Below are positions 16,198 to 24,709 of a DNA stretch of 64,000 nucleotides, piece after piece. Where the stretch lies: NCBI RefSeq assembly GCF_002101395.1, contig NZ_CP019706.1, positions 558,001-622,000 of the forward strand, given 5' to 3'. The translations under genes and the position numbers were made by a program. The number at the start of each line of letters is the position of its first letter. Positions within the stretch are counted from its first letter, which is position 1. Under the pieces are notes generated by a model. It did not search any database, was not told the DNA's origin, and saw only the letters and a list, made by a program, of their open reading frames with translations. The DNA comes from Pantoea alhagi. Lineage in GTDB: Bacteria > Pseudomonadota > Gammaproteobacteria > Enterobacterales > Enterobacteriaceae.

Positions 16198-17358
16198 ATG
16201 CGTTCTAACCCGTTGATTCCACAAAGCAAGCTGCCGTCGCTCGGCACCACCATTTTTACCCAGATGAGCGCGCTGGCGCAGCAGCACAACGCGATTAATC
16301 TCTCGCAGGGTTTTCCCGATTTTGACGGCCCGCGTTATTTGCAGCAGCGGCTGGCGTATCATGTTAGCCAGGGCGCAAATCAGTATGCGCCGATGACCGG
16401 CGTAGCGGCGTTACGTGAAGCGATTGCCGATAAAACAGCGGAACTTTACCGCCATCGTCCTGACGCTACCGCCGAAATTACCATTACCGCTGGCGCGACC
16501 GAGGCGTTATATGCAGCGATTACTGCACTGGTGCGGCTTGGTGACGAGGTGATCTGCTTTGATCCCAGCTATGACAGCTATGTGCCCGCCGTCACGCTGT
16601 CCGGCGGCGTGATGAAGCGCCTGACACTGCAACCCCCCGCCTTTCGCGTTGACTGGCAGGCGTTTCGTCAGTTGCTGTCGCCGCGAACCCGGCTGGTGAT
16701 CCTGAATACCCCGCACAATCCTTCTGCCACCGTTTGGCAGCAGAGCGACTTTGCCGCGCTGTGGCAGGCCATTGCTGATGAAGAGATCTATGTGCTGAGC
16801 GATGAGGTATATGAACATATCTGCTTCACCGACGACGGTCATCACAGCGTGTTAGCGCATGCGCAACTGCGCGAACGGGCGATTGCCGTCTCCTCTTTTG
16901 GTAAGACATACCATATGACCGGCTGGAAAGTGGGTTACTGCGTTGCGCCAGCGGCGCTAAGCGCTGAGATCCGCAAAGTGCATCAATATCTGACCTTTGC
17001 CGTGAACACGCCTGCTCAGCTGGCGCTGGCAGATATGCTGCGTGCCGAACCAGAGCATTATCGCGATCTGCCTGCGTTTTATCGGACGCGCCGCGATAGT
17101 TTTGTTCAGGCGCTCAGCCGTAGCCGTTTTGAAATTCTGCCCTGCGAGGGCACCTACTTTCTGCTGGCGGATTACAGTGCGATATCTGATTTGGATGATG
17201 TCAGTTTCTGTTGCTGGCTGACAGAGGAAGTCGGCGTGGCGGCGATCCCGCTATCGGTATTCTGTGCCGACGCCTTTCCTCATCGCTTGATTCGTCTTTG
17301 TTTTGCCAAGCAGGAAACTACCCTGCTGGCTGCTGCGGAGCGCCTGTGTCAAATTTAA
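16198..17358 (+). CDS. ybdL: Methionine (glutamine-ketomethylthiobutyrate) aminotransferase YbdL/MtnE
   Basis: 386 residues, fold-type I PLP aminotransferase, almost collinear with E. coli YbdL. Signatures: LSQGFPDFDGP, NTPHNPSATVW, SDEVYEH and the PLP lysine in SSFGKTYHMTGWK. In the salvage pathway it aminates 2-keto-4-methylthiobutyrate to methionine, probably with glutamine as amino donor. The next gene, yafV, starts inside its last codons (13-nt overlap), so the two are translationally coupled. Confidence 0.95.
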   Translation: MRSNPLIPQSKLPSLGTTIFTQMSALAQQHNAINLSQGFPDFDGPRYLQQRLAYHVSQGANQYAPMTGVAALREAIADKTAELYRHRPDATAEITITAGATEALYAAITALVRLGDEVICFDPSYDSYVPAVTLSGGVMKRLTLQPPAFRVDWQAFRQLLSPRTRLVILNTPHNPSATVWQQSDFAALWQAIADEEIYVLSDEVYEHICFTDDGHHSVLAHAQLRERAIAVSSFGKTYHMTGWKVGYCVAPAALSAEIRKVHQYLTFAVNTPAQLALADMLRAEPEHYRDLPAFYRTRRDSFVQALSRSRFEILPCEGTYFLLADYSAISDLDDVSFCCWLTEEVGVAAIPLSVFCADAFPHRLIRLCFAKQETTLLAAAERLCQI

Positions 17359-18116
17359 CGCTTTCACTGTTACAACAACCGCTGGTCTGGATGAATGGCG
17401 AAGCCAATCTGGCCCATTTTGATACGCTGCTGGCGTCGCTTTCCGGGTGCGATTTAATCGTGCTGCCGGAGATGTTTACCACCGGCTTTGCGATGGAAGC
17501 GGCGCGTGAATCGTTATCCCAGCATCGGGTGGTCGCCTGGCTGCATCAGCATGCGCAGCGTCTTAACGCCATGGTGGGCGGCAGCGCGGCGCTGCAAACG
17601 GAAGAAGGTGCGGTAAATCGTTTTCTGCTGGTGGAGCCGGATGGTCGCGTACACCATTACGACAAGCGCCACCTGTTTCGCATGGGCGACGAGCATCACT
17701 ATTATGTTGCCGGCAGTCAGCGAGAGATCGTGGAATGGCGCGGCTGGCGTATTTTGCCGCAGGTTTGCTATGACCTGCGCTTCCCGGTGTTTTCCCGTAA
17801 CCGCGACGATTACGATCTGGCGCTGTATGTCGCAAACTGGCCGGAGGCGCGCACTCATCACTGGCAGGCGCTGCTGATGGCGCGCGCGATTGAAAACCAG
17901 GCTTACGTTGCTGGCTGCAACCGCGTGGGTGAAGATGGCAAATCACTGCGCTACAGCGGCGATAGCCAGATTATTTCGCCGCAGGGCATCATTCTGGACC
18001 GTGGCGAAGCGCATCAGCCAGCGGTGTTACATGCTGAGCTATCGCTGGAGGAGCTACGGTCATATCGCGAACGCTTCCCCGCCTGGCGCGATGCCGACGC
18101 GTTTGACTGGCGTTAA
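17346..18116 (+). CDS. yafV: Omega-amidase YafV (nitrilase superfamily)
   Basis: 256 residues. The nitrilase triad is visible: Glu in LPEMFTTGFAM, Lys in YDKRHLFRM, Cys in QVCYDLRFP. Omega-amidases hydrolyse 2-oxoglutaramate, the by-product of glutamine transamination, and so pull the YbdL reaction forward. The GTG at 17346 gives the N-terminus collinear with E. coli YafV (LTLSLLQQPLVWM); upstream sequence in this frame is just ybdL read out of frame. The ybdL-yafV overlap supports the tandem glutamine transaminase/omega-amidase model for closing methionine salvage. Confidence 0.94.
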   Translation: MSNLTLSLLQQPLVWMNGEANLAHFDTLLASLSGCDLIVLPEMFTTGFAMEAARESLSQHRVVAWLHQHAQRLNAMVGGSAALQTEEGAVNRFLLVEPDGRVHHYDKRHLFRMGDEHHYYVAGSQREIVEWRGWRILPQVCYDLRFPVFSRNRDDYDLALYVANWPEARTHHWQALLMARAIENQAYVAGCNRVGEDGKSLRYSGDSQIISPQGIILDRGEAHQPAVLHAELSLEELRSYRERFPAWRDADAFDWR

Positions 18117-18324
18117 GCCTTAGGTGGGCTGGTCAGTCACTAAAAGCAGGCCAGCTCAATGCGTATCCATAATTTATCAATGCTGTTTTTTCGACAAATT
18201 AAGACGTTTTTTACAAAGAAGGCTATTTTAAGATTTTGTCTACCTGACCGCCTCGTTTTGTCCGTTTCATTCGATATGTTGTCATCTCTGAACATACTCC
18301 AATACATAAAGCTAGCTTAACATT

Positions 18325-18348
18325 CCTCGCAGTTTCCCCACCGCGAGG
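18325..18348 (+). promoter_or_regulatory. Hairpin masking the ribosome binding site of the thermostable-hemolysin-family gene
   Basis: CCTCGC (18325-18330) can pair with GCGAGG (18343-18348), a 6-bp, mostly GC stem with a 12-nt loop. The 3' arm contains the only plausible Shine-Dalgarno (GAGG), 10 nt before the ATG at 18359. The leader could therefore control translation of the whole operon. This is inferred from sequence only. Confidence 0.45.
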
Positions 18349-18358
18349 CACGACTGGA

Positions 18359-19042
18359 ATGAGTAGCTTCTTTCATAAAGCGCAACATATTAATAGTTTC
18401 TCGTCACGGTTAGACATTATCCACCGTCACGACAATCTGGCAGAACAGGCGCGACAATATATTACCGACATTTATTATAAAAACTACCACGCGATAATTA
18501 ATCCCGATCCAAACATTCTTATCGCCTGCCGGGAAAAGAACAGCGGCAATTTACTGGCCTGCACCGGCATCTCTTTTGCCTCTCCTTCACAGCCTCTGTT
18601 CTCTGAGCGTTATCTTGATGCGCCGCTGCATAACGTAATTTTCCAACAAACCAATCATGCGTTGTTGCCGCATCAGATAATCGAAATCGGATCGCTGGCC
18701 TCTGATAATCCTGCCGCCGCCGCTGATTTAATTCGCCTGGTGCCTATTATCGCCTGGTTTATGGGTAGTAAAGCGCTTCTCTGCACTTCCACACGCCGCT
18801 TACGTAAATTACTTGCTTTTCATCAAATACCTTTCACTGTACTGGCGGAAGCGTCGCCGGAGAAACTTTCTGACGATGAGCGCAAAGCATGGGGAAGTTA
18901 TTACGATCAGACGCCGCAAACCGGTGTCATTTTGCTGGAACAGTGTGGACATCTGTTTAATCACTTCTGCGGCCGTCTGGTTTTTTCTGAGTTTGAAAAT
19001 ATAGGGCATACAGCGCTATCTGCCACGCAGGTGGCAGCATGA
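18359..19042 (+). CDS. Thermostable-hemolysin (T_hemolysin) family protein, possible acyltransferase
   Basis: 227 residues, recognisable as the Vibrio 'thermostable hemolysin delta-VPH' family by its conserved blocks: YxxxYHA near 40-45, LLACTGISFA, PLFSERYLD and IEIGSLAS (108-115), then WGSYYDQTP. There is no signal peptide or membrane segment, so a secreted pore-former is unlikely. The EIG-S-LA block resembles the ExxRLA(V) strand of GNAT/LuxI-type acyltransferases; I infer, without proof, an acyl-transfer role. First gene of a six-gene operon; its stop overlaps the ligase ATG (ATGA). The codon mix is a little AT-richer than in neighbours. Confidence 0.8.
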   Translation: MSSFFHKAQHINSFSSRLDIIHRHDNLAEQARQYITDIYYKNYHAIINPDPNILIACREKNSGNLLACTGISFASPSQPLFSERYLDAPLHNVIFQQTNHALLPHQIIEIGSLASDNPAAAADLIRLVPIIAWFMGSKALLCTSTRRLRKLLAFHQIPFTVLAEASPEKLSDDERKAWGSYYDQTPQTGVILLEQCGHLFNHFCGRLVFSEFENIGHTALSATQVAA

Positions 19043-20607
19043 ATATTCTTAATGAGATTCTGACACAGGCTGATAAGAATCCCCACGCCGTAGCGATTAT
19101 TCAGTTACAGAAAACGGCGGATAACGGTTATTTTCAGCAGTCGATAAGCTGCACCTATCAAACGCTGATCCAGGAAGCGCAGCAGCTGACAGCGCACCTC
19201 GATACGCTGTCTGAGAAAGGCGCGCAAATCGGCGTGGTAATGGGCAATACGCCGGAATGGGTGCTTGCCGATATCGCCCTGCTGCTGGCGGAACGCGTAG
19301 AGGTGCCGGTGCCATTAGCCTTTTCCGGCGAGCAGGCGGCTTTCCTACTACACAACTGCCAGACAGTATTAACCGATGCCATGGGTGCTAAACGTCTGGC
19401 GCAGTGGCAAGCTGACGGCTTACTGCTTTCTGCTTCTCCGTTAGGCGTTGAACTGGGAAAAATGCCGCCGCATGCGCACCCTGTGCGCTATCAGCCTAAA
19501 AGCGGCATGCAGGATGCCATCATTAAAGTGCTCCATACCTCCGGCACTACCTCGCAGCCGAAAGGGGTAAGGATCCGTCGTCATGGGCTGGATGCGCTGG
19601 TGGCAGCGCTTTGGCAATGCGCTCGACCTGATGATTATCAGCGCTATCTGAATCTGGTTCCGCTCAGCCTGCTTATTGAGCAGGTGACCGCGCTTTATAT
19701 GCCATTAACCTCCGGCGGTACAGTGATTATGCCACCGGCCGATCTGCCGCCGCTGGGCAGCCCTGGCGTTACCGCAGTGGAACGCTTATCGCTTATCCGT
19801 CAGACGCGTCCTTCGGCGATGACCTTAACCCCGGCGCTGGTTGAAGCATTAGCCGAGCGCGCTCGTCAACACGGTAACGGCCCCAATTTACTGCAAGCCC
19901 TCTTTGGCCGTGAGACGGTGCCGCTGTTGGCGGCAGGCGGCGCGCCGGTTTCGGCAGAGCTGCTGCATCAGTTGGATGCGCAAGGTATCCCGGTCTATCA
20001 GGGCTATGGCCTGAGCGAAAACAGCTCGGTAGCGGCCTGGAATTCACGCGGCGCTAACCGTATTGGCACGGTAAGAAAGCCGCTGGCTCATGTGGAAGTC
20101 AAGATTGCCGAAGACGGCGAGCTTTGTCTGCGCAGCAGCTCGCTGTTTGCGGGCTACTCCAGTGAAGATCCCAGCAGCTGCGCCATTGATCAGAGCGGCT
20201 GGTTACATACCGGAGATTTAGCCACGCAGGATCAAGATGGATTTATTTCCATCATTGGTCGGAAAAAAACCATGATCATTACCGCCAACGGCCGCAATAT
20301 CTCGCCGGAATGGCTGGAGAGCGCCTACCGTTCGGTTCCGGGCGTGGTGCAGGCGATCGTCTACGGTGATAAGCAGCAATTTTTGAGCGGCATTTTTATC
20401 GTAAACGATATGGCTCAGGCCCATGCTATCCGCCGGGCAATCGCGACCTATGCGCGCGAACATCTCAATGAAATTGAAATTATTCCAGATCCGGTGCTCA
20501 TCCCTTACAGCCCTGAGGTGATGGCTCGCCTGTTTACCGTTACCGGACGTCCCCGTCGTAATGACGTTCCCTCATTTTTAGCCCAATACGAGACTGTTAC
20601 TGTATGA
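19039..20607 (+). CDS. AMP-forming acyl/aryl acid ligase (ANL superfamily)
   Basis: 522 residues. Core motifs: LHTSGTTSQPKGV (165-177, P-loop), YQGYGLSE (320-327), HTGD (390-393) and GRKKTMIITANGRNISPEWLE (407-427), the last most like long-chain acyl-CoA synthetases. The C-terminal A10 segment reads FTVTGRPRRNDV (499-510), with Arg where the adenylation lysine is normal. It should activate a carboxylic acid as acyl-AMP and perhaps acyl-CoA, but no carrier-protein gene is nearby. It overlaps both neighbours by 4 nt. Substrate unknown. Confidence 0.88.
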   Translation: MNILNEILTQADKNPHAVAIIQLQKTADNGYFQQSISCTYQTLIQEAQQLTAHLDTLSEKGAQIGVVMGNTPEWVLADIALLLAERVEVPVPLAFSGEQAAFLLHNCQTVLTDAMGAKRLAQWQADGLLLSASPLGVELGKMPPHAHPVRYQPKSGMQDAIIKVLHTSGTTSQPKGVRIRRHGLDALVAALWQCARPDDYQRYLNLVPLSLLIEQVTALYMPLTSGGTVIMPPADLPPLGSPGVTAVERLSLIRQTRPSAMTLTPALVEALAERARQHGNGPNLLQALFGRETVPLLAAGGAPVSAELLHQLDAQGIPVYQGYGLSENSSVAAWNSRGANRIGTVRKPLAHVEVKIAEDGELCLRSSSLFAGYSSEDPSSCAIDQSGWLHTGDLATQDQDGFISIIGRKKTMIITANGRNISPEWLESAYRSVPGVVQAIVYGDKQQFLSGIFIVNDMAQAHAIRRAIATYAREHLNEIEIIPDPVLIPYSPEVMARLFTVTGRPRRNDVPSFLAQYETVTV

Positions 20608-21512
20608 ATATTCGTGAAACTGCCCATACCCGCAATGGCGGGCTGATGGTGACGTCCCTAAACGAAGGCGATATCACGTTATTGCCAAAAGAATATTTAC
20701 TCACGCAGCTGGCGGAGCATGGCTACCTTGTGCTGCGCGGCTTCCAGCACAGCATCGCGCGTTTCTCTCAGCTGGTACGCCAGTCAAGTGGTCGTATCAG
20801 TCTCGATCCGGCGCGGAGTTTTAATGGCGATACCGCGCAAAAAGTGGATGCCGGTTACGACAAAGTGGGCCTGCACTGTGAAAACGGCAATAGTCCATTT
20901 TGGCCGGATCTGTGCTGGTTTTACTGTGAGAAGGCTCCAGAGCGCGGCTCGCAAACCACGGTGTGCGACGGCAAGCTGGTTTTTGAACATTTAAGCGCGG
21001 CGGCGCGTGCCGCCTTCAGCCTTCAGGAAATTGTCTATTCCCGCCGGGTTGAAGAGCAGAAATGGAAAACCTATGCCTTTCACGCGTTGGCCGCACAACA
21101 AAATGCACCCATCAGCCTGGAAAAGACCACGCTGGCACATCTTTTATCGCTGACCGCAGGTGCACCCGGCACCACCATTACACTGAATGATGATGGCGCT
21201 ATTCGCTATCAATTCCAGACCCCGGCCATCCGAGCCAGTCATATTAATCCGCAGCTGAAGCATAACTTCGCTAACAGTATTTTTGGCCCCTCAAATCATT
21301 ATGAAAAACCTGTGATTACCTTCGCCAATGGCGAGGCGATACCGGCGGATCTACCAGAAGAGGCCGATGCTGTCTGCGACCGTTTCACGTTCGATATTGG
21401 CTGGCAGCACGGCGATGTTGTTTTGATTGATAACACACGCGTTATGCACGGACGCCGTCGCATTGAAGACAAAGCCCGCACTATTTTTAACGCGCTCTCT
21501 TATCTGGCCTGA
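20604..21512 (+). CDS. TauD/TfdA-family Fe(II)/2-oxoglutarate-dependent oxygenase
   Basis: 302 residues. The iron triad is His91-x-Glu93 (GLHCENGN, a Glu variant of the usual HxD) and His282 (NTRVMHGRRRI), with Arg284/285 placed to bind 2-oxoglutarate. The fold matches clavaminate-synthase/TauD-like enzymes that hydroxylate, desaturate or epoxidise small molecules. The ATG overlaps the ligase stop by 4 nt, and the stop shares one base with the next start (TGATG), so it is translated with the operon. Substrate not predictable from sequence. Confidence 0.88.
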   Translation: MNIRETAHTRNGGLMVTSLNEGDITLLPKEYLLTQLAEHGYLVLRGFQHSIARFSQLVRQSSGRISLDPARSFNGDTAQKVDAGYDKVGLHCENGNSPFWPDLCWFYCEKAPERGSQTTVCDGKLVFEHLSAAARAAFSLQEIVYSRRVEEQKWKTYAFHALAAQQNAPISLEKTTLAHLLSLTAGAPGTTITLNDDGAIRYQFQTPAIRASHINPQLKHNFANSIFGPSNHYEKPVITFANGEAIPADLPEEADAVCDRFTFDIGWQHGDVVLIDNTRVMHGRRRIEDKARTIFNALSYLA

Positions 21513-22423
21513 TGGATTTTACCATGATTAATTTTAAAACGATTAACCACGCCGCGCATCTCAACTACCTGCATCCGAATCGAATGACGTGGGAACAAGC
21601 CGCCACCGACAGAGAGCTAGATTTTCTGTCACGCGCGCTGGTAGGCGAAGCGGGCCAGGAGAATAAAGCGGTCGCCTATCTTTATAAAGAACTGGCGCAG
21701 CTGGCTGAAATAGAAATGCATGTCGCCACGGTAATGACGCGTATTCTGTGCGAATTACAGGCGGAGAATACATCGTTCAAGGCGGGCGATGGCCTGTACC
21801 ACGCGGTCTCCTGTTTTGCTTCTGAAGAGATTAATCACGCTAACAGCTTTTATCAGTATGTTCGTCACCTTTCGGGGCGCGATATCAAGCTGGAAAATAA
21901 TCTGTTCCAGCAGCGCATCGATCTTTACAGCGATAATGATTCTCCGCTGATTAAGCTGGCGGCGCTTTGCTCGACCGCCTATGTCGGTGAGTCAATCATC
22001 ACAGTGTTTGAACGTCGGCTGAAAGTACTGGATCCCATGCAGCGCAGTTTCCTGACGCAGCTGCTGCACTTTCATGGTCTGGATGAGGCGCGCCATATTC
22101 AATGCGATCACGCTATTTTTGAGCAGATTATTCCCACCTTTAACGCAGCGGAAACGCGGCGTATGCATCAGCTGGTACAGGAAACGGAATCGCTGAATAC
22201 ACAGCTGGCGCTAGCCAGCGCAGAGACGGTGAAATCGGCATTCGACCTGGACTATACCGAAGGCAACCTTGCCGCAAAAACGCAGTTGGATATGACCCTG
22301 CGCTTTCGGGACATCGTGCAGTCAGGCGGTGCGATTCGCAATGTTGATGACTATATGGATGAGGAAACGGCAGCGATTGTGCAGCAATTCTCTCATGCGT
22401 CACGGGTTCATACCGCATATTGA
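21512..22423 (+). CDS. AurF-like diiron oxygenase (candidate N-oxygenase)
   Basis: 303 residues, all-helical ferritin-like. The ligand pattern fits p-aminobenzoate N-oxygenase AurF: E66 or E68, E106-x-x-H109 (FASEEINHAN), E160 (YVGESI) and H188-x3-E192-x2-H195 (FHGLDEARH). The E-x2-H and H-x3-E-x2-H spacings are exactly those of AurF, and the E160-H188 distance differs by one. Known relatives oxidise amines to hydroxylamines or nitro groups, or make other N-O bonds; some act on carbon. It is coupled to the TauD-like gene by a one-base overlap and to the exporter downstream. Confidence 0.85.
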   Translation: MDFTMINFKTINHAAHLNYLHPNRMTWEQAATDRELDFLSRALVGEAGQENKAVAYLYKELAQLAEIEMHVATVMTRILCELQAENTSFKAGDGLYHAVSCFASEEINHANSFYQYVRHLSGRDIKLENNLFQQRIDLYSDNDSPLIKLAALCSTAYVGESIITVFERRLKVLDPMQRSFLTQLLHFHGLDEARHIQCDHAIFEQIIPTFNAAETRRMHQLVQETESLNTQLALASAETVKSAFDLDYTEGNLAAKTQLDMTLRFRDIVQSGGAIRNVDDYMDEETAAIVQQFSHASRVHTAY

Positions 22424-22434
22424 TAGAGGCAACG

Positions 22435-23802
22435 ATGAAAGAAACCACTTTAGCGCCGGCAGCGGCGCTATCAAACAAGAGCGGCCCTGCCTTCGCGGCG
22501 GTTGTCACCGCCCTGTTTCTGGCCGCAGTGGACAGCACGATAGTCAGTACCGTTTTGCCGACCATCAGCGGGCAGTTGGGTCATCCAACGCTCTATCCAT
22601 GGGTGATGTCCGCCTTTTTACTGCCGGTAGCCCTGTTTGCGCCTTTGGCAGGCGCATGCGGCGACAAGCTGGGCGTTTCAACCACGCTTAAAGCGTGCCT
22701 GCTGTTGTTTCTGGCCGCCTCCGTGCTGGCTGCGCTGAGCCCAACCATGCCGCTATTGATCCTGGCGCGAGCGCTACAGGGCATCGGCGCGGGCGGCATT
22801 ATTGTACTTTCGTACGCCCTGCTGGCGGCGCTATTTGATGCCAGCAGACGCGGAAAAATGCAGGGGATGCTGAGCGGCGTGTGGGGGCTTGCCGCGGTAG
22901 CGGGACCGCTGCTCGGCAGCCTGCTTTCCGCCACGCTCGGCTGGCGTGCTATTTTTTGGCTCAATATCCCTGTGGGTCTGGTAGCCCTGCTACTGCTGTT
23001 TATGACCCCAGGCGTAAGCAAGGGTGCCGCTAAAGCGCGACTGGATGGCTGGGCACAGCTGGCCTTGATTATATTCACCTGCAGCCTGCTGCTTTTGGTT
23101 TCTGGTTCGATGGCATTGCCGGGAATAACAGGAATGCTGGGCGCAGCGCTGGCGCTGGCATTACTGATGTTGATAGCGCGCGTGCGTCAGCGGCCAGCCA
23201 GCAGCCCGGTGCCTTTACCCTTTTTTAATCATCGCCCCCTATTTGCCGTCATGATGCTGGTGCTGCTTTCCAGCGCCGGACTTTATGCCTCGGTAACGCT
23301 GCTGCCGCTAGCGATGAATCATCATGCTGGCGCAGGGATGTCAACGGGCCTGCTGATTATGCTGGCCGCGCTGGGATGGGTGGGTGGCGCTGCCTTTTGC
23401 GGCGGCAAACTGGCAAACATCGGCTATCGACGAATGGCCTTTTACGGCATGCTGTTGTTAACCTTCGGCGCACTGCTGATGATTCCAGCCATAGGAAGAT
23501 TAAACACGTTGCCGATGGCGCTGGCGCTGTTGCTTATCGGGCTGGGAATGGGCTTAACCGCCACCACGACGCTGGTGCTGGCACAGAACGCGGCGCCAGC
23601 GGAACAGCTGGGTACCTGGACCGCAACCGTACAATTTTTGCGGAATCTGGGAGCGGCACTGGGCGTCAACGTGCTGGCGACAGTGCAACTGCAGCTTAGC
23701 GGCGTTTACGCTTTCCAGATTTGCTTTATTATTCTTGGGGTAACTATGCTGGTAGGGTTGCTTTTTACCCGTTTTTTACCCCGCGCTTATCCGGCCAGAT
23801 AA
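22435..23802 (+). CDS. MFS exporter, DHA2-type drug:H+ antiporter
   Basis: 455 residues with many hydrophobic segments, consistent with 12-14 transmembrane helices. MFS signatures: LAAVDSTIVSTVLPTI (motif D1, typical of DHA2), GDKLGVSTTLK (motif A), ARALQGIGAGG (motif B) and WGLAAVAGPLLGS (motif C of exporters). I chose ATG 22435, 7 nt after an AGAGG; a TTG at 22420 overlapping the previous stop is the alternative. In this operon it most likely exports the pathway product and gives self-resistance. Confidence 0.9.
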   Translation: MKETTLAPAAALSNKSGPAFAAVVTALFLAAVDSTIVSTVLPTISGQLGHPTLYPWVMSAFLLPVALFAPLAGACGDKLGVSTTLKACLLLFLAASVLAALSPTMPLLILARALQGIGAGGIIVLSYALLAALFDASRRGKMQGMLSGVWGLAAVAGPLLGSLLSATLGWRAIFWLNIPVGLVALLLLFMTPGVSKGAAKARLDGWAQLALIIFTCSLLLLVSGSMALPGITGMLGAALALALLMLIARVRQRPASSPVPLPFFNHRPLFAVMMLVLLSSAGLYASVTLLPLAMNHHAGAGMSTGLLIMLAALGWVGGAAFCGGKLANIGYRRMAFYGMLLLTFGALLMIPAIGRLNTLPMALALLLIGLGMGLTATTTLVLAQNAAPAEQLGTWTATVQFLRNLGAALGVNVLATVQLQLSGVYAFQICFIILGVTMLVGLLFTRFLPRAYPAR

Positions 23803-23818
23803 GCATGACAGGCAACAG

Positions 23819-24604
23819 ATGAAATCAGCAACCTTAGACTATGATGCTCTGGTAATAGAGCGTGTTCTGGAACATATTGCGGTGGAGGAGAATGTTCCCC
23901 ACTGTCATCCGCTCGGTCAGTTTGTGCTGGTAAAACGTGGCGTTCTGCATGGCCACACACCCGATCAGCATTGGTTGATGAAACCGGGCATGGCGGTATG
24001 GATACCGCCCGATACCATGCACTGGGGGCAGGCTTATAACCGCGTTGATCTGACGGTACTGTATATTGCCCCGGCACTGTGCCATTCCTTTACATCCCAT
24101 CTAAAGCTGTTTGACGCTTCTTTTTTGATTTCAGCTCTGTGTGAGCGGCTGGCTAACAGAAGCATGCCGCTTTCTGAAAAGCGTCGTAATAGCATGTTGC
24201 AGATGTTGTTTGAAGAGATCGAAGAAAAACCCGACAGTAATCTGACGCTGCCTTTGCCGCAAGATGCGCGGCTGAAGAAGGTGACCGACAGTTTGATAGC
24301 CGATCCCACTCAGCGTCTGGGTCTGGCCGAGTGGGGAAAACGCGTCGGCGCGACGGAGCGTACTCTGGCCCGCTTATTTCGTAAAGAGACAGGGCTGCGT
24401 TATACGGAATGGTGTAATCGTCTGTTGTTGGCCGTAGCGTGGCAGGGGCTGGCAAATGGTGCCTCAAACGATCGCCTGTCGTTAATGCTGGGATTTTCAT
24501 CCGGCGATTCATTTGGCCACTGGTTTCGGCGCGTAGCCAATACCTGCCCGGGCAAGGTGCGCAAACAATTACAGTCCCACTTTTTATACAAGTCTGATAA
24601 ATAA
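23819..24604 (+). CDS. AraC-family regulator with N-terminal cupin (NimR/YeaM-like)
   Basis: 261 residues. An N-terminal cupin-like sensor (HCHPLGQFVLVKRG, IPPDTMHWG) is followed by a two-helix-turn-helix AraC domain (WGKRVGATERTLARLFRKETG and MLGFSSGDSFGHWFRR). E. coli NimR has this layout and controls a neighbouring MFS exporter. The gene starts 16 bp after the exporter stop and is probably the last gene of the operon, so it may sense the product and autoregulate the cluster from 18.1-18.36 kb. Confidence 0.9.
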   Translation: MKSATLDYDALVIERVLEHIAVEENVPHCHPLGQFVLVKRGVLHGHTPDQHWLMKPGMAVWIPPDTMHWGQAYNRVDLTVLYIAPALCHSFTSHLKLFDASFLISALCERLANRSMPLSEKRRNSMLQMLFEEIEEKPDSNLTLPLPQDARLKKVTDSLIADPTQRLGLAEWGKRVGATERTLARLFRKETGLRYTEWCNRLLLAVAWQGLANGASNDRLSLMLGFSSGDSFGHWFRRVANTCPGKVRKQLQSHFLYKSDK

Positions 24605-24709
24605 ATTCTGTCTGTCTTAATCAGTAAAATGTTTTTTTTGAACATTCCTGTGTGCCCTTAGACTCCAGTAAATTATGGCTTATTGCTGTTATTACTGGAG
24701 GAAAGAGAG

